Source: Megalobrama amblycephala
Lineage: Eukaryota > Chordata > Actinopteri > Cypriniformes > Xenocyprididae
Assembly: GCF_018812025.1 (NCBI RefSeq)
Contig: NC_063044.1
Span: 46,442,077 to 46,506,076 of the forward strand
Direction of reading: 5' to 3'
Length of the DNA stretch: 64,000 nt
Shown piece after piece: positions 34,461-45,286 of the stretch (the stretch's first letter is position 1; the number at the start of each line of letters is the position of its first letter). The position numbers were made by a program, and so were the translations under genes. The notes under the pieces are model-generated. The model saw only the letters and a program-made list of their open reading frames with translations. It did no database searches and was not told the DNA's origin.

Positions 34461-35769
34461 GTCAGAGATACCTACAGTGTCTAAAGTTGCAGAGAAGTTA
34501 TTTGCTCAACAAATAATCACTCATTTAAACACCACATCATTTTCCCTTCACCCTATGCAATTTGGTTTTAGAGCTCAACACTCCACAGAAACAGCAAACT
34601 GTTTTTTAATAGAAAATGTTAAAAGCCTATTAGATAAAGGTGGAGTAGTTGGTGCTGTGTTTCTGGACCTGAAGAAAGCCTTCGATACTGTAAATCATAA
34701 AATACTAATGGCCAAACTAACTAAATTTAACTTTTCACCAGGTGCAATAAAATGGACAGAATCATATTTATCAAATCGATCACAGTCAGTGAGAATCAAT
34801 GATCACCACTCTCCCTCCCTCCCGTTGGCCACAGGTGTCCCACAAGGTTCTGTTTTGGGCCCACTACTTTTTTCTCTCTACTTTAACGACCTTCCATCAG
34901 TTTGTTCAGATGTTTACATTCAGATGTATGCAGATGATACGGTCATTTATACACATGCCAAAAACACCACACAAGCTGCGGCTAAACTAACACAATCTAT
35001 GGTCCATGTAACAGAATGGCTAAACCAATGTTGCTTAAAACTTAATGTTAATAAAACAGTAGCTATGTTCTTTTCCAGATCTAATGTTGCAAATAATAAA
35101 TCTGAGGTTTTTGTTGCCGGGGAAAAAGTACAAGTTGTGCCTGAATATAAATATCTTGGGGTGTTAATAGATTCAAAACTTACTTTTAAATCACATGTTA
35201 AAAAAGTCTGCAATCGTGCCAAATTCAATATTTCAAATTTTCGGTTCATAAGATCCCACATATCACTCCAGGCAGCCAAAATGTTCATGTATTCTATGGT
35301 CATGTCCCATATAACTTACTGCTTAACCACATGGTCACAGGCTAATAAAACAACACTAAAACCTATAGAATCATTGTACAAGCAGACAATTAAAATACTG
35401 GATAAAAAACCACAAAGACATCACCACTGCAACATATTACAAAAGCATCATCTTTTAAGTTGGGAGAATGTCATCAAATACTCAAACCTTTGTCTGATGT
35501 ACAAAATCGTTCATGGTCTGTCATCGCCTCCACTCAGCCAATTTGTGAACATAAGAAGTAACACACATCGGGTAACTAGAGGGGCAGCAAGGGGAGATTG
35601 TATTGTTCCTCTCCGCAAAAGTGCATTCAGTCAGAGTGTCTTCTCAGTTACAGCATCCCAGGAGTGGAACTCAGTCCCTGGGAGCATCAGAGAACTGGAC
35701 ACTTACAGTCTGTTTAAAAGACATCTAAAAACATGGTTCATAACAAACCAAACATGCCATCATCATTAA
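34447..35769 (+). CDS. LINE reverse transcriptase, C-terminal 440 residues, frame open
   Basis: The frame encodes the reverse transcriptase and C-terminal domain of a fish LINE (jockey/L2/Rex-like; clade not certain), the enzyme that copies element RNA at a nicked chromosomal target. Visible motifs: FGFRAQHSTETA (about 39-50), motif A VFLDLKKAFDTVNH (71-84), motif B GVPQGSVLGPLLFSLYFNDL (130-149), catalytic motif C MYADDTVIY (160-168), EYKYLGVLIDSKLTF in the thumb region, and the C-terminal YKQTIKILDKKP and SQEWNSVP segments. All three catalytic aspartates are kept and no stop or frameshift occurs over 1.3 kb, so this insertion looks fairly young. It lacks the endonuclease and the start of the polymerase. 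The first ATG is probably flanking sequence and not a true start. Confidence 0.88.
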   Translation: MKNKGSEIPTVSKVAEKLFAQQIITHLNTTSFSLHPMQFGFRAQHSTETANCFLIENVKSLLDKGGVVGAVFLDLKKAFDTVNHKILMAKLTKFNFSPGAIKWTESYLSNRSQSVRINDHHSPSLPLATGVPQGSVLGPLLFSLYFNDLPSVCSDVYIQMYADDTVIYTHAKNTTQAAAKLTQSMVHVTEWLNQCCLKLNVNKTVAMFFSRSNVANNKSEVFVAGEKVQVVPEYKYLGVLIDSKLTFKSHVKKVCNRAKFNISNFRFIRSHISLQAAKMFMYSMVMSHITYCLTTWSQANKTTLKPIESLYKQTIKILDKKPQRHHHCNILQKHHLLSWENVIKYSNLCLMYKIVHGLSSPPLSQFVNIRSNTHRVTRGAARGDCIVPLRKSAFSQSVFSVTASQEWNSVPGSIRELDTYSLFKRHLKTWFITNQTCHHH

Positions 35770-36115
35770 TTTTTTAATATTATTAGGACTGTATCCCCCC
35801 TCTGACCTGAATATGTTACTTCTGTTTATTGTTTTCGGCAGTTGACTGTCTGAATTTGTTTTAATATGTTGTAATTGTATCTGTTTTGTCTCTACTTTGT
35901 ATTTATCTACAGGTTTTGATGTATAGCTGTGTTTTTCACTGCTCGTTTATGTTTGCTTTGTTCTTAACTTTTTAATCTTTTAGGGTGACACTTTTTACCA
36001 ACTGTCCAGGGACTATGGATGAAAAATAGCCTTTTGGCTAATTCCAGTGCATTTACAGTAATGTTAATTAATGTACATTGTCCCTGTCAAATAAAGGAAA
36101 AAAAAGAAAAAAAAA
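34461..36115 (+). mobile_element. 5'-truncated LINE (non-LTR retrotransposon)
   Basis: LINE homology starts abruptly within the reverse transcriptase (PTVSKVAEK) near 34466 and runs through the stop at 35769, a ~300-bp 3' UTR ending GTCCCTGTCAAATAAAGG, and a tail of AAAAAAG/AAAAAAAAG units to about 36120. 5' truncation and an A-rich tail are the normal outcome of target-primed reverse transcription. The endonuclease and ORF1 are absent. No clear target duplication was found. Confidence 0.85.
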
Positions 36116-36120
36116 GAAAA

Positions 36121-36468
36121 AAAGATCTTTAGACCCCCGATATAAACTCCTGATATAATCACTGAAGCTGTCTACACTGCAAAATGAATCTCTTACCTGT
36201 ATCTTGTTTATGATGACAGAATTTGTGCGTTTGCAGATTCAGAATTCAGTGAGCGCACACACTAAACTATGCAATCAAAATGCCTCTGATTGGACATTGC
36301 ATTCATAAGCTCAACAGAAACGTGTGTGATTGCATATAATGCTCAACGCTGCAAACCATGTGTAAAAAGAAATCAGAAAACATTCTTGTAATTAATCAAC
36401 TGTACCCATGTACACAATGTCCATCCAACAAATTGGACACTTTACATTCAGTTTCACATGGGGTTAAA
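36121..36468. other. No gene seen
   Basis: Spacer between the LINE tail and the next MITE; the 3' flank begins GATCTTTAGACCCC. Confidence 0.4.
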
Positions 36469-36470
36469 TA

Positions 36471-37205
36471 CACTGTAAAAAAAATCCCAGTAAAATTTAC
36501 GGTAAAAAAACGGCAGCTGTGGTTGCCAGAACTTTACCGTAAAACATACAGTAGCAACGTAAAAAAAAAATCTGTTAAAATTACGGTAAAATAACGTATT
36601 TCATTAACTGATATAATGTTAATTTACCAACCTAATGAAGTACTAATATCTGTTTTGTACCTTTATAATACACTGACAGTCACCAAACACAGTGGTGATA
36701 AGAGTCACATGATGAATCAAAGTTCATCAGAAGGACAATACTAATATATAGAAGGTGCACACAGTGTCATTCACACACACACTAAACACCATCATGGTAA
36801 CATGCATGAAATTTTAAAAATGCAATAAACATTAATTTAACAACATTAGATGTAACATAAAACCCTAATGTACATAACTGATTAGAAAAAAAATGAGAAA
36901 AACTAAGAAGAAACAGAGTTATTTCAACGAAAATATATCAAATGTGAAGTGTCACGCAGGGAATTGTGGGAATGTCAATTTACGTTTTTTCACTGTAAAT
37001 TTTACAATGAATTGTTATTTTTCACTTCCAAAAACTGTGAATTTAACGGTATTTTACCGCAAAATTACATTAAATGTACCATTAGATCTATTACAATTAT
37101 TCACCGTATATAGTACGGAAACTTTCTGTAAACCAATTGACAGTTTTTCACCGCAGCATTTTTACAGTCTTTTACTGTTAAAATCACGGTCATTTTTTTA
37201 CAGTG
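36471..37205. mobile_element. TA-flanked MITE with CACTGTAAAAA ends
   Basis: The left end CACTGTAAAAAAAATCCC and the right end GGTCATTTTTTTACAGTG are inverted, with TA on both sides (36469-36470, 37206-37207). The subterminal regions are full of TTTACGGT/ACCGTAAA-type motifs in both orientations (ACGGTAAAAAAACGG, TTTACCGTAAAAC, AACGGTATTTTACCG). The 128-codon frame inside has no domain. Related ends occur at 44966 and possibly 20355. Confidence 0.8.
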
Positions 37206-37207
37206 TA

Positions 37208-37811
37208 GTTTCACAATACACTAACAAACGTACAAGTGGATTTCTGTATCTGTTCAATATTTCACATGCCAGCATCTGAAAAGCCATTGATGTGTAGAAA
37301 GTATCCAGGATGTACTTGACTTCATCTCTAAACCTATTCACAGTGCAGAGGTGGGGAACCATTTTTCCACATTCCCTTCATATCTGAATCATAGCTGAGC
37401 TCATTCAATGGGTGGAAGATGAATTCTCAACCCTATGCAATGAGTGATATTCATATGAATGCAAAGTCTGTCTCTTTATTAACTCGACTGCCTTTGTGCA
37501 GGCTGCTCCTGACCTTGCCTTTAGAGTGAATACAGAAGGTTGCTCTGTTTTAATGAGGACCTGACCGGCTGCCTGGTATGTTGTTGCTGTACAATAACAA
37601 AATGAAAATATAGGGGACGTGACTTGGCTTGCAAAGTCAATCGTTGACATATTCTTCTCCATATTCAAGTGCACTTCTTTGTGAATATAATACAATATGA
37701 CAGTGCAAATATCCTGTAGGAAGAAGGCAATCACGGTGGTAAGAGAAACCAATTTAAGTATCTAAGGATCTAAGAAATACCTGCCAAATTATTTTAAACA
37801 CAACCTTTTCC
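37208..37811. other. No gene seen
   Basis: The 115-codon minus-strand frame at 37405-37752 has no domain or splice context that I recognise. The sequence seems non-repetitive. Confidence 0.35.
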
Positions 37812-37976
37812 AGAACAATCCGTGTATTCTTACCATGGGCATATTTTATTATTATTTATGTTATTATCTAAATTGTTACTCTTCTTTTATTTATTAATTC
37901 TTTTTAAAGTAGCTGCATACCAAAGCAAATTCCTTCTACACGTTGTACTTGGCAATAAAAGTGGATTCTGATTAAG
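37812..37976 (+). mobile_element. LINE 3' tail fragment
   Basis: GTAGCTGCATACCAAAGCAA, AATTCCTTCTACACG and TTGGCAATAAAAGTGGATTC followed by TGATT match the 3' UTR end of a common fish LINE family whose tail is GATTCTGATT. A second such tail is at about 51495-51585. Confidence 0.6.
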
Positions 37977-40900
37977 TAGTTTTAAAAACATCTTGAATGC
38001 CTTGTAGTTACTTCCATTGATTAATTTGTTTTTTTACAAACTAAACGAGCAGGCATGATGCTGTGGGAACCATAAGCAAGAAAATGCTAAAAAAAATAAA
38101 TGAAATAAATTAGAGAAGGTTGAACATCAGACTTCAGCCAGGCTGTTAAAAATGAAAGAAAATGGTGAGATAAGTGGAATGATTAAGCAGATAGATAAGT
38201 CCTCCATTTCATCTGTTTTCTCTGAAGTCAATGCAATCCATAAGTGAGGCTCAAGTCACTTCAAGGATGCAGACGGTATTCAGTGATTGAATAGTAAGAG
38301 GTAATGGCAGGGCAACACATCTGATATCGCCTGCGCTCTTGTTCTTTGGAGAAAGAACCAGGTGGTGAGATCCAGGCTCACTGTGTTTTGATGTTATGGA
38401 TGTTTTTATTTTTTATTTTCTTTGTAGTGGTAGGGTATAGAGGTCTCTAAATCATACGATTATTAGACGTTTCAGAAAGAGTTTATCTCAGTTCGATAAA
38501 GGGTTCTCTGTTGGACACTGGGTCACTCAATATTGTGCTGTTTACAGAACGAAGTCACGTCCCAGTGTGGCTTTTCATTCAAGCAGTGGCAGCTCAAGGT
38601 GAAAAAGGGGAAAGAACCTAATTTGTTTCCTTTCAGTTTCCATTGTTTTTGGTCAGAAAGGGGTTTGGCCCAATAGACAGATGTGAATACTGGAGAAATG
38701 GTGGGATCATATGTTGATCAGCTCCTATCTTGTAAACCATAAAACATGATTCTTAGATCAGGTAAATAATGCATAACCAAAGATTGGCTTCGTATTTGAA
38801 ATAATGCATTTTTTTTTTTTTTAATTATTATTACTGAAGTGAGTATGAAAGGACAACATTTTACTCTTCTTGCGTTACTTACTCTTACTCAGCTTGCCTA
38901 GAGTTTGACAAAACTCAAAAAATGATTAGGAAATCTAGATAATTGCTACAGTAATGGTGGCTTTTAAATCATAACTTAACAATTTAAGTTCCATCAACAC
39001 ATTTAAAATTAAGTGAATTCAGTGCAAAAAGAAAAAAGTCAATCAATGTTTAATTTTTTAAAAAACATTTTTAGTTCTACTTACAGTTTAGGATTACTGA
39101 AATTTTATAAACAGCACAAAGTCATGCTGTATTCTACAAATGTTTCTTTTGTTACTTTTGCAACAATTCTATTTCAAAACCTACAAATCATCAGTGCAAA
39201 TAAATGACAACATAACCATATCAATATCACTAACTGTCACTGAATATGTAAGAAAATATAATATACTTTTGAGAATTATGAAATATAATATGAGTTTGAG
39301 TTTGGCTTTGACTCCACCACAAATAAATGTGAGAAATCGCCTTTGTACTTGATAGAGTGATTTCTTCAGGGCACCGGTGCGTGGTGTATGGAGTAGACAT
39401 TTTGTGTACATTTTGTAAAGAACCATCAATCTCATGTTTTCAAATACAGAGCAGATGCCTGAATGAAATTTGATATACAAGTTTTTCTTCTTCCCGTCAC
39501 ACCAAACCAAACACTGTTTTTGTCTTTATTCTTTGAATTCTTTTCACCATAGCAACAAAACTGTCAAACTGGAGAACACAATCAATAGCAACCTGGGGAG
39601 AGAGGAAAAAACAGACCAGGCAGAGGAGATGATGAAAAAGAGGAATAACATTGACGTTTACAGTAAATGGCTCATTGAACAGTAACACACATACAGTCAG
39701 TCTCTCTTTGTTTCTCCACTGCAAATGCTTTAGGCTGTTGCTCTGTAATATTTCTCTCTCTCTATGGTTTATTTTTCAAATGTGGATGTGAAATTTTTTC
39801 TCAACATTTGGATTTAGGTTAAAGTATTATAATAGTGTTACATTAGTATGGATTTATATTTTTTTCTATTTTATATTATATTAAAATATTTTATCTTTTT
39901 TGTCTTTTTCTGGCTGATGAACTATAAAAACATTGACAGCCAATTAGAATCATCCCGATTAAGAGATCTCACTTAAGATGTGAGATACTGTCAATACTGT
40001 CCATTTGTGTTCTCGCTATAGTTATCATTCTCGGTGTTGAAAGTGGCCTTAAGTATCAGTTCTTCATATTTCATTCTCTGTATACAATATTTTTTTTCAG
40101 TGTCTATAGCAAAGAGAGTCCAGCCTAAATTCTCAGAGACCCAACTAAATAATTCCCATGTTTCACTAAATAAATAATGCTAACAGTACATGTAAGAGCA
40201 GTTCAAACTCTTGCTAAGAAATGTATCTTAGCAACAAGTTTGGTAGGAAAATGGCAGGAAAATAACCACAATTTCAATCTCCAGCATCAACCAACATAGT
40301 TGTCTTTCGAGGAAGCATTTGACCTGTAATTTTTTATTCACAATTCTTAAATATGACAGAAAGAAATGGCAACATTCCCCCAAAAATTAAATAAATAGAT
40401 TATTTTTACTGAATGTTGCAGATATGCAGCATTGGGTCATAGTGGTCAACCACTTTTGTTTTGTTCACGAAACAGATCCTGTTCAGTAAATGTTACATAA
40501 ACTCCTCCAAATGTTTTTTGTGACTTGATCAAGAGTAGGAGGGCTTAGTAATGCTCTGAGATGAACATACTGAGGTTTCAGCCTTCAAGCGTACTGTAAA
40601 GTACTTTGACCTTTTATAAATGTCAACTCAACTCTACTGTAGTTCTGTAAATGTGAATTTTCAGGCATTTACAAGGAGGTCAGAGAGGTGCAGGAATGTT
40701 TCAGGATCGTGAAACTTTAGAGTGTGCCATGAGAGTTGGTCCGACACTGACATACTGAGGTTTCAGCCTTTAAGACTCTTCATGAAGGTCATTGGCCTCT
40801 CAATGTGCATTTCTGAGAGTCAGTGAGGTTCTTGGATCATGAATCTTCAGAGGTTGACAAAGGAATGCTCTTCAGATGAACATCTCCAAATGTGCAAATG

Positions 40901-41240
40901 CAATTTTTGAAACCCATTTTTTTTTTTTTTTTTATAATTTAATAAATGTTATAAAATTCCAGTAAGATTTTTTAACAAGTGGCTTCTTAAAAACATGTTA
41001 TAAAGAGGAATAATACATCAAAATCAATGCTAGAGTCTCTGAGGGATAATAAAACTATTAATGAGACTTTAAGATTCAGAGAGTGCCTCATAAAATCATT
41101 GAGATGATTAAACGTCATTCTTCATTTCGGAATGTGTCCTGCGTCTTAATTGCACTCACTGTATTTTTTCTCTTCCTTGTTCTTCCTTCCTTTATCCGTC
41201 ATGTTCTCTGCACTCCCTGTCCTTCTTTTCTCGGGATCAG
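37977..41240. other. Long stretch without recognised genes or repeats
   Basis: About 3.3 kb with no repeat termini. A diverged pair of segments shares ACTGAGGTTTCAGCCTT (about 40569 and 40752) followed in each case by AAG-rich and TGAAACTTTAGAG/TGAATCTTCAGAG sequence, suggesting an old local duplication of about 180 bp. Poly(T)-type tracts occur at 38808-38822 and 40918-40933. Small frames at 39013-39724 overlap on both strands and have no domain. This is the best candidate for ordinary single-copy intronic or intergenic DNA. Confidence 0.4.
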
Positions 41241-41270
41241 GGCGGTGGAGTTAGCAACAATAGGACTGCT
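41241..41270 (+). other. Speculative 30-nt in-frame microexon
   Basis: A pyrimidine-rich tract (CTCCCTGTCCTTCTTTTC, 41212-41230) leads to CGGGATCAG and then 30 nt ending just before GTAAGC, an excellent donor. The 30 nt read GGGVSNNRTA in phase 0 without a stop. I know of no matching exon, and such patterns arise by chance in 64 kb. Confidence 0.2.
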
Positions 41271-41887
41271 GTAAGCTTTCATTGCTTGTCTCTCAGCGAA
41301 CTGTCTTTATTACACAGGAAATATCGTTCTAATATCCTTTCTCATCTCTTCTACCTTGTTTTATTATTTCATTTTGGTTGACAGTGCTGATGTTGAAACA
41401 GCCACACATCTATTACAAGGCCATTTTTTATGATGTAACTGAATGTTATTCAGGTCATGAATTAGAACATGACTGTGTATAACTTTATCCTTATTGCTCC
41501 TTATAAAAATATAATAAGGTTTATGTTAGAAACAGTTGCTTGATTTAGTCTCACGTATAAAATATTATCCTGTTATTGGACTTTTGACTCTAAACCTTAT
41601 AGTACTGAAATACAGTTGAGCCTCTGTGACAACTAGCCCCAGTCTTCCTTATACCAAACCTCTAATTCCTACATATCTGTTGTTATTAACTGAGGTATTA
41701 ATAGCTACATTACTGAGCATTTTTCATTACAGTGACAGTAATCGTGCATATAATTTGGTAGCGTTAGTGTGGATTATCCACATCACACACAAAATGACTG
41801 CAGTTGCAGTTAAATTGCATGATTATATTTGTTTACACCTCTTCAGGGCAATAGACTGTAATGAATGCAGCTGAATTGCATATTTAA
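41271..41887. other. No gene seen
   Basis: AT-rich sequence leading to a TTAA (41884-41887) that starts the next MITE. Confidence 0.35.
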
Positions 41888-42271
41888 AGAGATAGTTCAC
41901 CCAAAAATGAAAATTACCCCATGATTTACTCAACCCCATCCTAGGTGTATATGACTTAATTCTTTCAGACGAATACAGATAAAGGTTAATAAAGGCCTTC
42001 TGAAGCAAAATATACATATTTAAAACTTTAAAAACCTAAACAACTAGCTTCCGCCAGATGGCTGTACACATCGATTAATGGCGAGAGTGTGAACGTAGCA
42101 AAACAAAACACCGGTCACTAATTAGAAGTGTAAAACGATACATTTTAAAGGGTCATGAAACGCTAAACCAAATTTTCTGAGATTTTAACAGAGTTATGTG
42201 TGTTGAACAGCACAGAAGTCAATGTTACCATCTGTATGTTTTGAATGTAGGAGAAAACTAGTTAATTTTAA

Positions 42272-43231
42272 AGGTGCCCTAGATTGTTTTTTTACAAGAT
42301 GTAATATAAGTCTAAGGTGTCCCCTGAATGTGTCTGTGAAGTTTCAGCTCAAAATACCCCATAGATTTTTTTTAATTAATTTTTTTAACTGCCTATTTTG
42401 GGGCATCATTAACTATGCACTGATTTTTTCAGCGCGCCGCCCCTTTAAGAGATGCGCTTCCTCTGCCCCACGAGCTCTCGACTATATATACATTGCATAA
42501 TCAAAGTTCACACAGCTAATATAACCCTCAAATGGATCTTTACAAGATGTTCGTCATGCATGCTGTATGTATGCTTCGAATTATGTGAGTAAAGTATTTA
42601 TTTAGATGGTTACGTTTGATTCTGTGTGAGTTTGAGGCTATGCTCTGTGGCTAAAGCTAACATTACACACTGTTGGAGAGATTTATAAAGAATAAAGTTG
42701 TGTTTATGCATTATACAGACTGCACGTGTTTAAAAATGAAAATAGCGACGGCTCTCTCGTCTCCGTGAATACAGTAAGAAACGATGGTAACTTTAACCAC
42801 ATTTAACAGTACATTAGCAACATGCTAATGAAACATTTAGAAAAACAATTTACAAATATCACTAAAAATATCATGATATCATGGATCATGTCAGTTATTA
42901 TTGCTCCATCTGCCATTTTTCGCTGTTGTTCTTGCTTGCTTACCTTGTCTGTGCACAGATCCAGCCGTTAATACTGCCTTTCCTTGTCTAATGCGTCGAA
43001 TGGGCTGGCATTATGCAAATATTGGGGTCGTACATATTAATGATCCCGACTGTTACGTAACAGTCGGTGTTATGTTGAGATCCGAGTGTTTTCCGGAAGT
43101 CTTTTAAACAAATGAGATTTACATAAGAAGGAGGAAACAATGGGGTTTGAAACTCAATGTATGTCTTTTCCATGTACTGAACTCTTGTTATTTAACTATG
43201 CCGAGGTTCAAATTCTGATTCTAGGGCACCT
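42272..43231. mobile_element. TTAA-flanked non-autonomous element, copy B
   Basis: Starts AGGTGCCCTAGATTG and ends GATTCTAGGGCACCT, a 13-bp inverted end with TTAA on both sides (42268-42271, 43232-43235). It is collinear with copy A (16437-17353) across its length. Relative to copy A it carries an extra segment near 43010-43075, with GTTACGTAACAGTCGGTG present and the corresponding part of copy A shorter. Confidence 0.85.
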
Positions 43232-43378
43232 TTAAACCTTTTTGCGGTATTTTCAACTTCCGGGTTTAAATTTGTCTTTGTGTCAGTGTCACGGAATGTT
43301 ACATGAGAGATGCATTAATGGATCAAAAACGACTGCATTGCACAAGTTCAATATCTGCATCTTTGACACAAACATGAT

Positions 43379-43606
43379 TGTAACAAAGTTCGTAGATAAG
43401 GAAGAAGGAGGCGGGAACCGGCGAACATCAAGCATAACTTTAATTCAAAATAAACAAATAAAATAATATCCAGGCCTGGTCCTCTCTCGTCCTTCACTGT
43501 CGTCGCTCCTCCTTTTATGCTTCCGGAGCTCCTCCGTGAGAGACTCAAGGCCGGTGCGCCTCGCAGGTGGAGCTCATTATCTCCTCCGTCAGCCCTGCTC
43601 GCCACA
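43379..43606 (-). mobile_element. Solo LTR, Gypsy type, minus orientation
   Basis: Read on the minus strand it starts TGTGGCGAGCAGGG and ends GAACTTTGTTACA. It has TATA-like GCATAAAAGGAGG about 90 bp in and an ATTAAAG poly(A)-like signal near the R region. The length (228 bp) fits a compact Gypsy LTR. No second LTR or internal sequence adjoins. The flanks (CATGAT and TAGATT) do not give a clean duplication. Confidence 0.65.
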
Positions 43607-43918
43607 TAGATTCATCCACACTGTGAGTGTAACCAGTCTTTACGGCTCTTTAACTGTTCAAACTTATACAAATGCCACAAAATAAGTCTAAAATGTTATC
43701 AGAGATACAACAGCGTGTTCATATATGTATTTGTTGCAGAGAACAAAATGCGAATGGCTGTGGATTTATTTGTGCATTAAATTATAAAACCATGTGTATA
43801 TTGTGTTGCATGTAATGGTATTTGCAGCGTGCATTTGTGGGAAGCTTTGATGCTTTAATAAGAAAATCTGTTGCTGTGTTGTCAGTCGCACCTCATCCCC
43901 CTCCACTCCACAGCTTAA

Positions 43919-44730
43919 CCCTTTGACGCGTACGATCACACCGGTGTGATCAGTCTTGGCTGGCCCCAGGAGCGTACGATCACAGCGGTGTAATTAGAAC
44001 GTTCAGTGCATCACGTGATCAACTGCCAAATTCAAATGTGCGTGCGCGCTTTAACTGGCGCTAAACCAGAGACGGACGCGCGCAGCGCTTTTCATATATC
44101 ACATATATGCAGTGTTTTCAACCAAATAATTTTCTTTTAAGGTCTCAGACATTTAAATACACATGAGTACTAACAAAACAATATATTTAGAGTTTGTAAA
44201 ATACACAATGATGTCTATAGAAGCGGAAATAACAACCCTTTCCATTATAACTTGACCACACGTTTAATTCATATCAGATACACATTGTGAAAGTAACTTA
44301 AAAGCTTACTCTATTCTTCCCCAGTTCACCGGCACACTTACTTTCATGTATTTCGGGAGAAGTGGATAAATTCACGGGTTGTAAATCCAACAGATCCGAT
44401 TCTCTGCGCGGTGCAAACTAACATGGCGGCGCCCATCGCTCATATGGCTCAACTAACGCGATCGTTATAAAGGTGTTTAAACAGCAAAACACATCCACTT
44501 GCACATATTTGGCAATCGGAATATTAGATATTTCATGCTATAGTTAACAAATTTGTGAATATTTTGAATAAAAAAGGAAAAATTAAATGAAAGCAGATCA
44601 TCAGTCATACAGCGCTGCGGTGTGTCACGTAACAAGCAATGGCGCGTCACCATGGAAACCATAAAGTGATACGTTCTAAATAACGGTCGCCTTAAAAAAC
44701 CAGAATATTTGAAACTTACGTGCGAAAGGG
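43919..44730. mobile_element. piggyBac-like MITE
   Basis: Starts CCCTTTGACGCGTACG and ends CGTGCGAAAGGG, flanked by TTAA on both sides (43915-43918, 44731-44734). CCC...GGG termini with a TTAA duplication are diagnostic of piggyBac. Excision would rejoin CCACTCCACAGC-TTAA-ACACACCC, the surrounding MITE. Near the left end GCGTACGATCACACCGGTGT and GCGTACGATCACAGCGGTGT form a direct repeat. No transposase is present. The element is CpG-rich relative to its surroundings. Confidence 0.85.
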
Positions 44731-44756
44731 TTAAACACACCCACTTCTGTAGCATT

Positions 44757-44966
44757 TTTCAAAACTGTAGTGAGAACTTAAGTTTAAGGCAACAAACTTC
44801 AGCAGATTTTTGAGTTTTCTCAACTTCTTGTATTCAGTTTATACAACAAAAAGTTGAGAAAACTCAAAAATCTCCTACAAAAACAAGTTGAGAAAACTCA
44901 AAACTCTGCTGAAGTTTGTTGCCTTAAACTTTTAAGTTTTCTCAACTTTTGATTTTTTTTACAGTG
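44757..44966. mobile_element. MITE with internal 45-bp hairpin
   Basis: The right end TTTTTTTTACAGTG is followed by TA (44967-44968). The arms at 44779-44824 and 44886-44931 (AAGGCAACAAACTTCAGCAG versus its complement) are inverted with very few mismatches, and AGTTGAGAAAACTC recurs four times in both orientations. The left terminus is eroded. Confidence 0.65.
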
Positions 44967-45029
44967 TAGGATGGCTTGAGGGTGAGTAAATCATGAAGTA
45001 ATTTTCATTTTTGGGTGAAGTATTCCTTT

Positions 45030-45286
45030 AAAAAAAAAAAAAATTAAAAAATTTTTAGACTCTTTGTTTTTCAGTGCCTGAGCTTAGTAGTTTTTCAAGA
45101 CATGATATGACATGACAATTTTATTAAAACTTGCCATACTAATGTAGCATTATGATACTTCATATGCTGCTCACCCAATCAGAATATAGAGTCAGATTCT
45201 GAGTTATATATATATATTTTTTTTTTTTACTGATTACAGTCTTTTATTACATAATGTGAAGCTGTTTTTTTTGGATGCCATATAAA
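45030..45286. other. No gene seen
   Basis: A-rich and T-rich spacer between the nest and a Tc1 end. Confidence 0.35.

Larger units (their letters stand above)
41888..45029. mobile_element. Composite nest of TTAA elements, LTR and piggyBac-like MITE
   Basis: The outermost layer starts AGATAGTTCACCCAAAAATG after TTAA (41884-41887) and its mirror end CATTTTTGGGTGAAGTATTCC is followed by TTTAA at about 45028-45032. Inside are a second TTAA-type start (AGGGTCATGAAACGC, about 42150), element copy B (42272-43231), an LTR (43379-43606), a piggyBac-like MITE (43919-44730) and the end of a CACTGTAAAAA MITE (44966). Whether the two outer ends belong to one original insertion cannot be proven from sequence alone. 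Confidence 0.55.

Noticed and set aside
34947..35303. Minus-strand frame antisense to the LINE
   Set aside because: Shadow of the reverse transcriptase coding strand.
36893..37279. 128-codon plus-strand frame in a MITE
   Set aside because: Lies within the CACTGTAAAAA-ended element and runs past its right end; low complexity.
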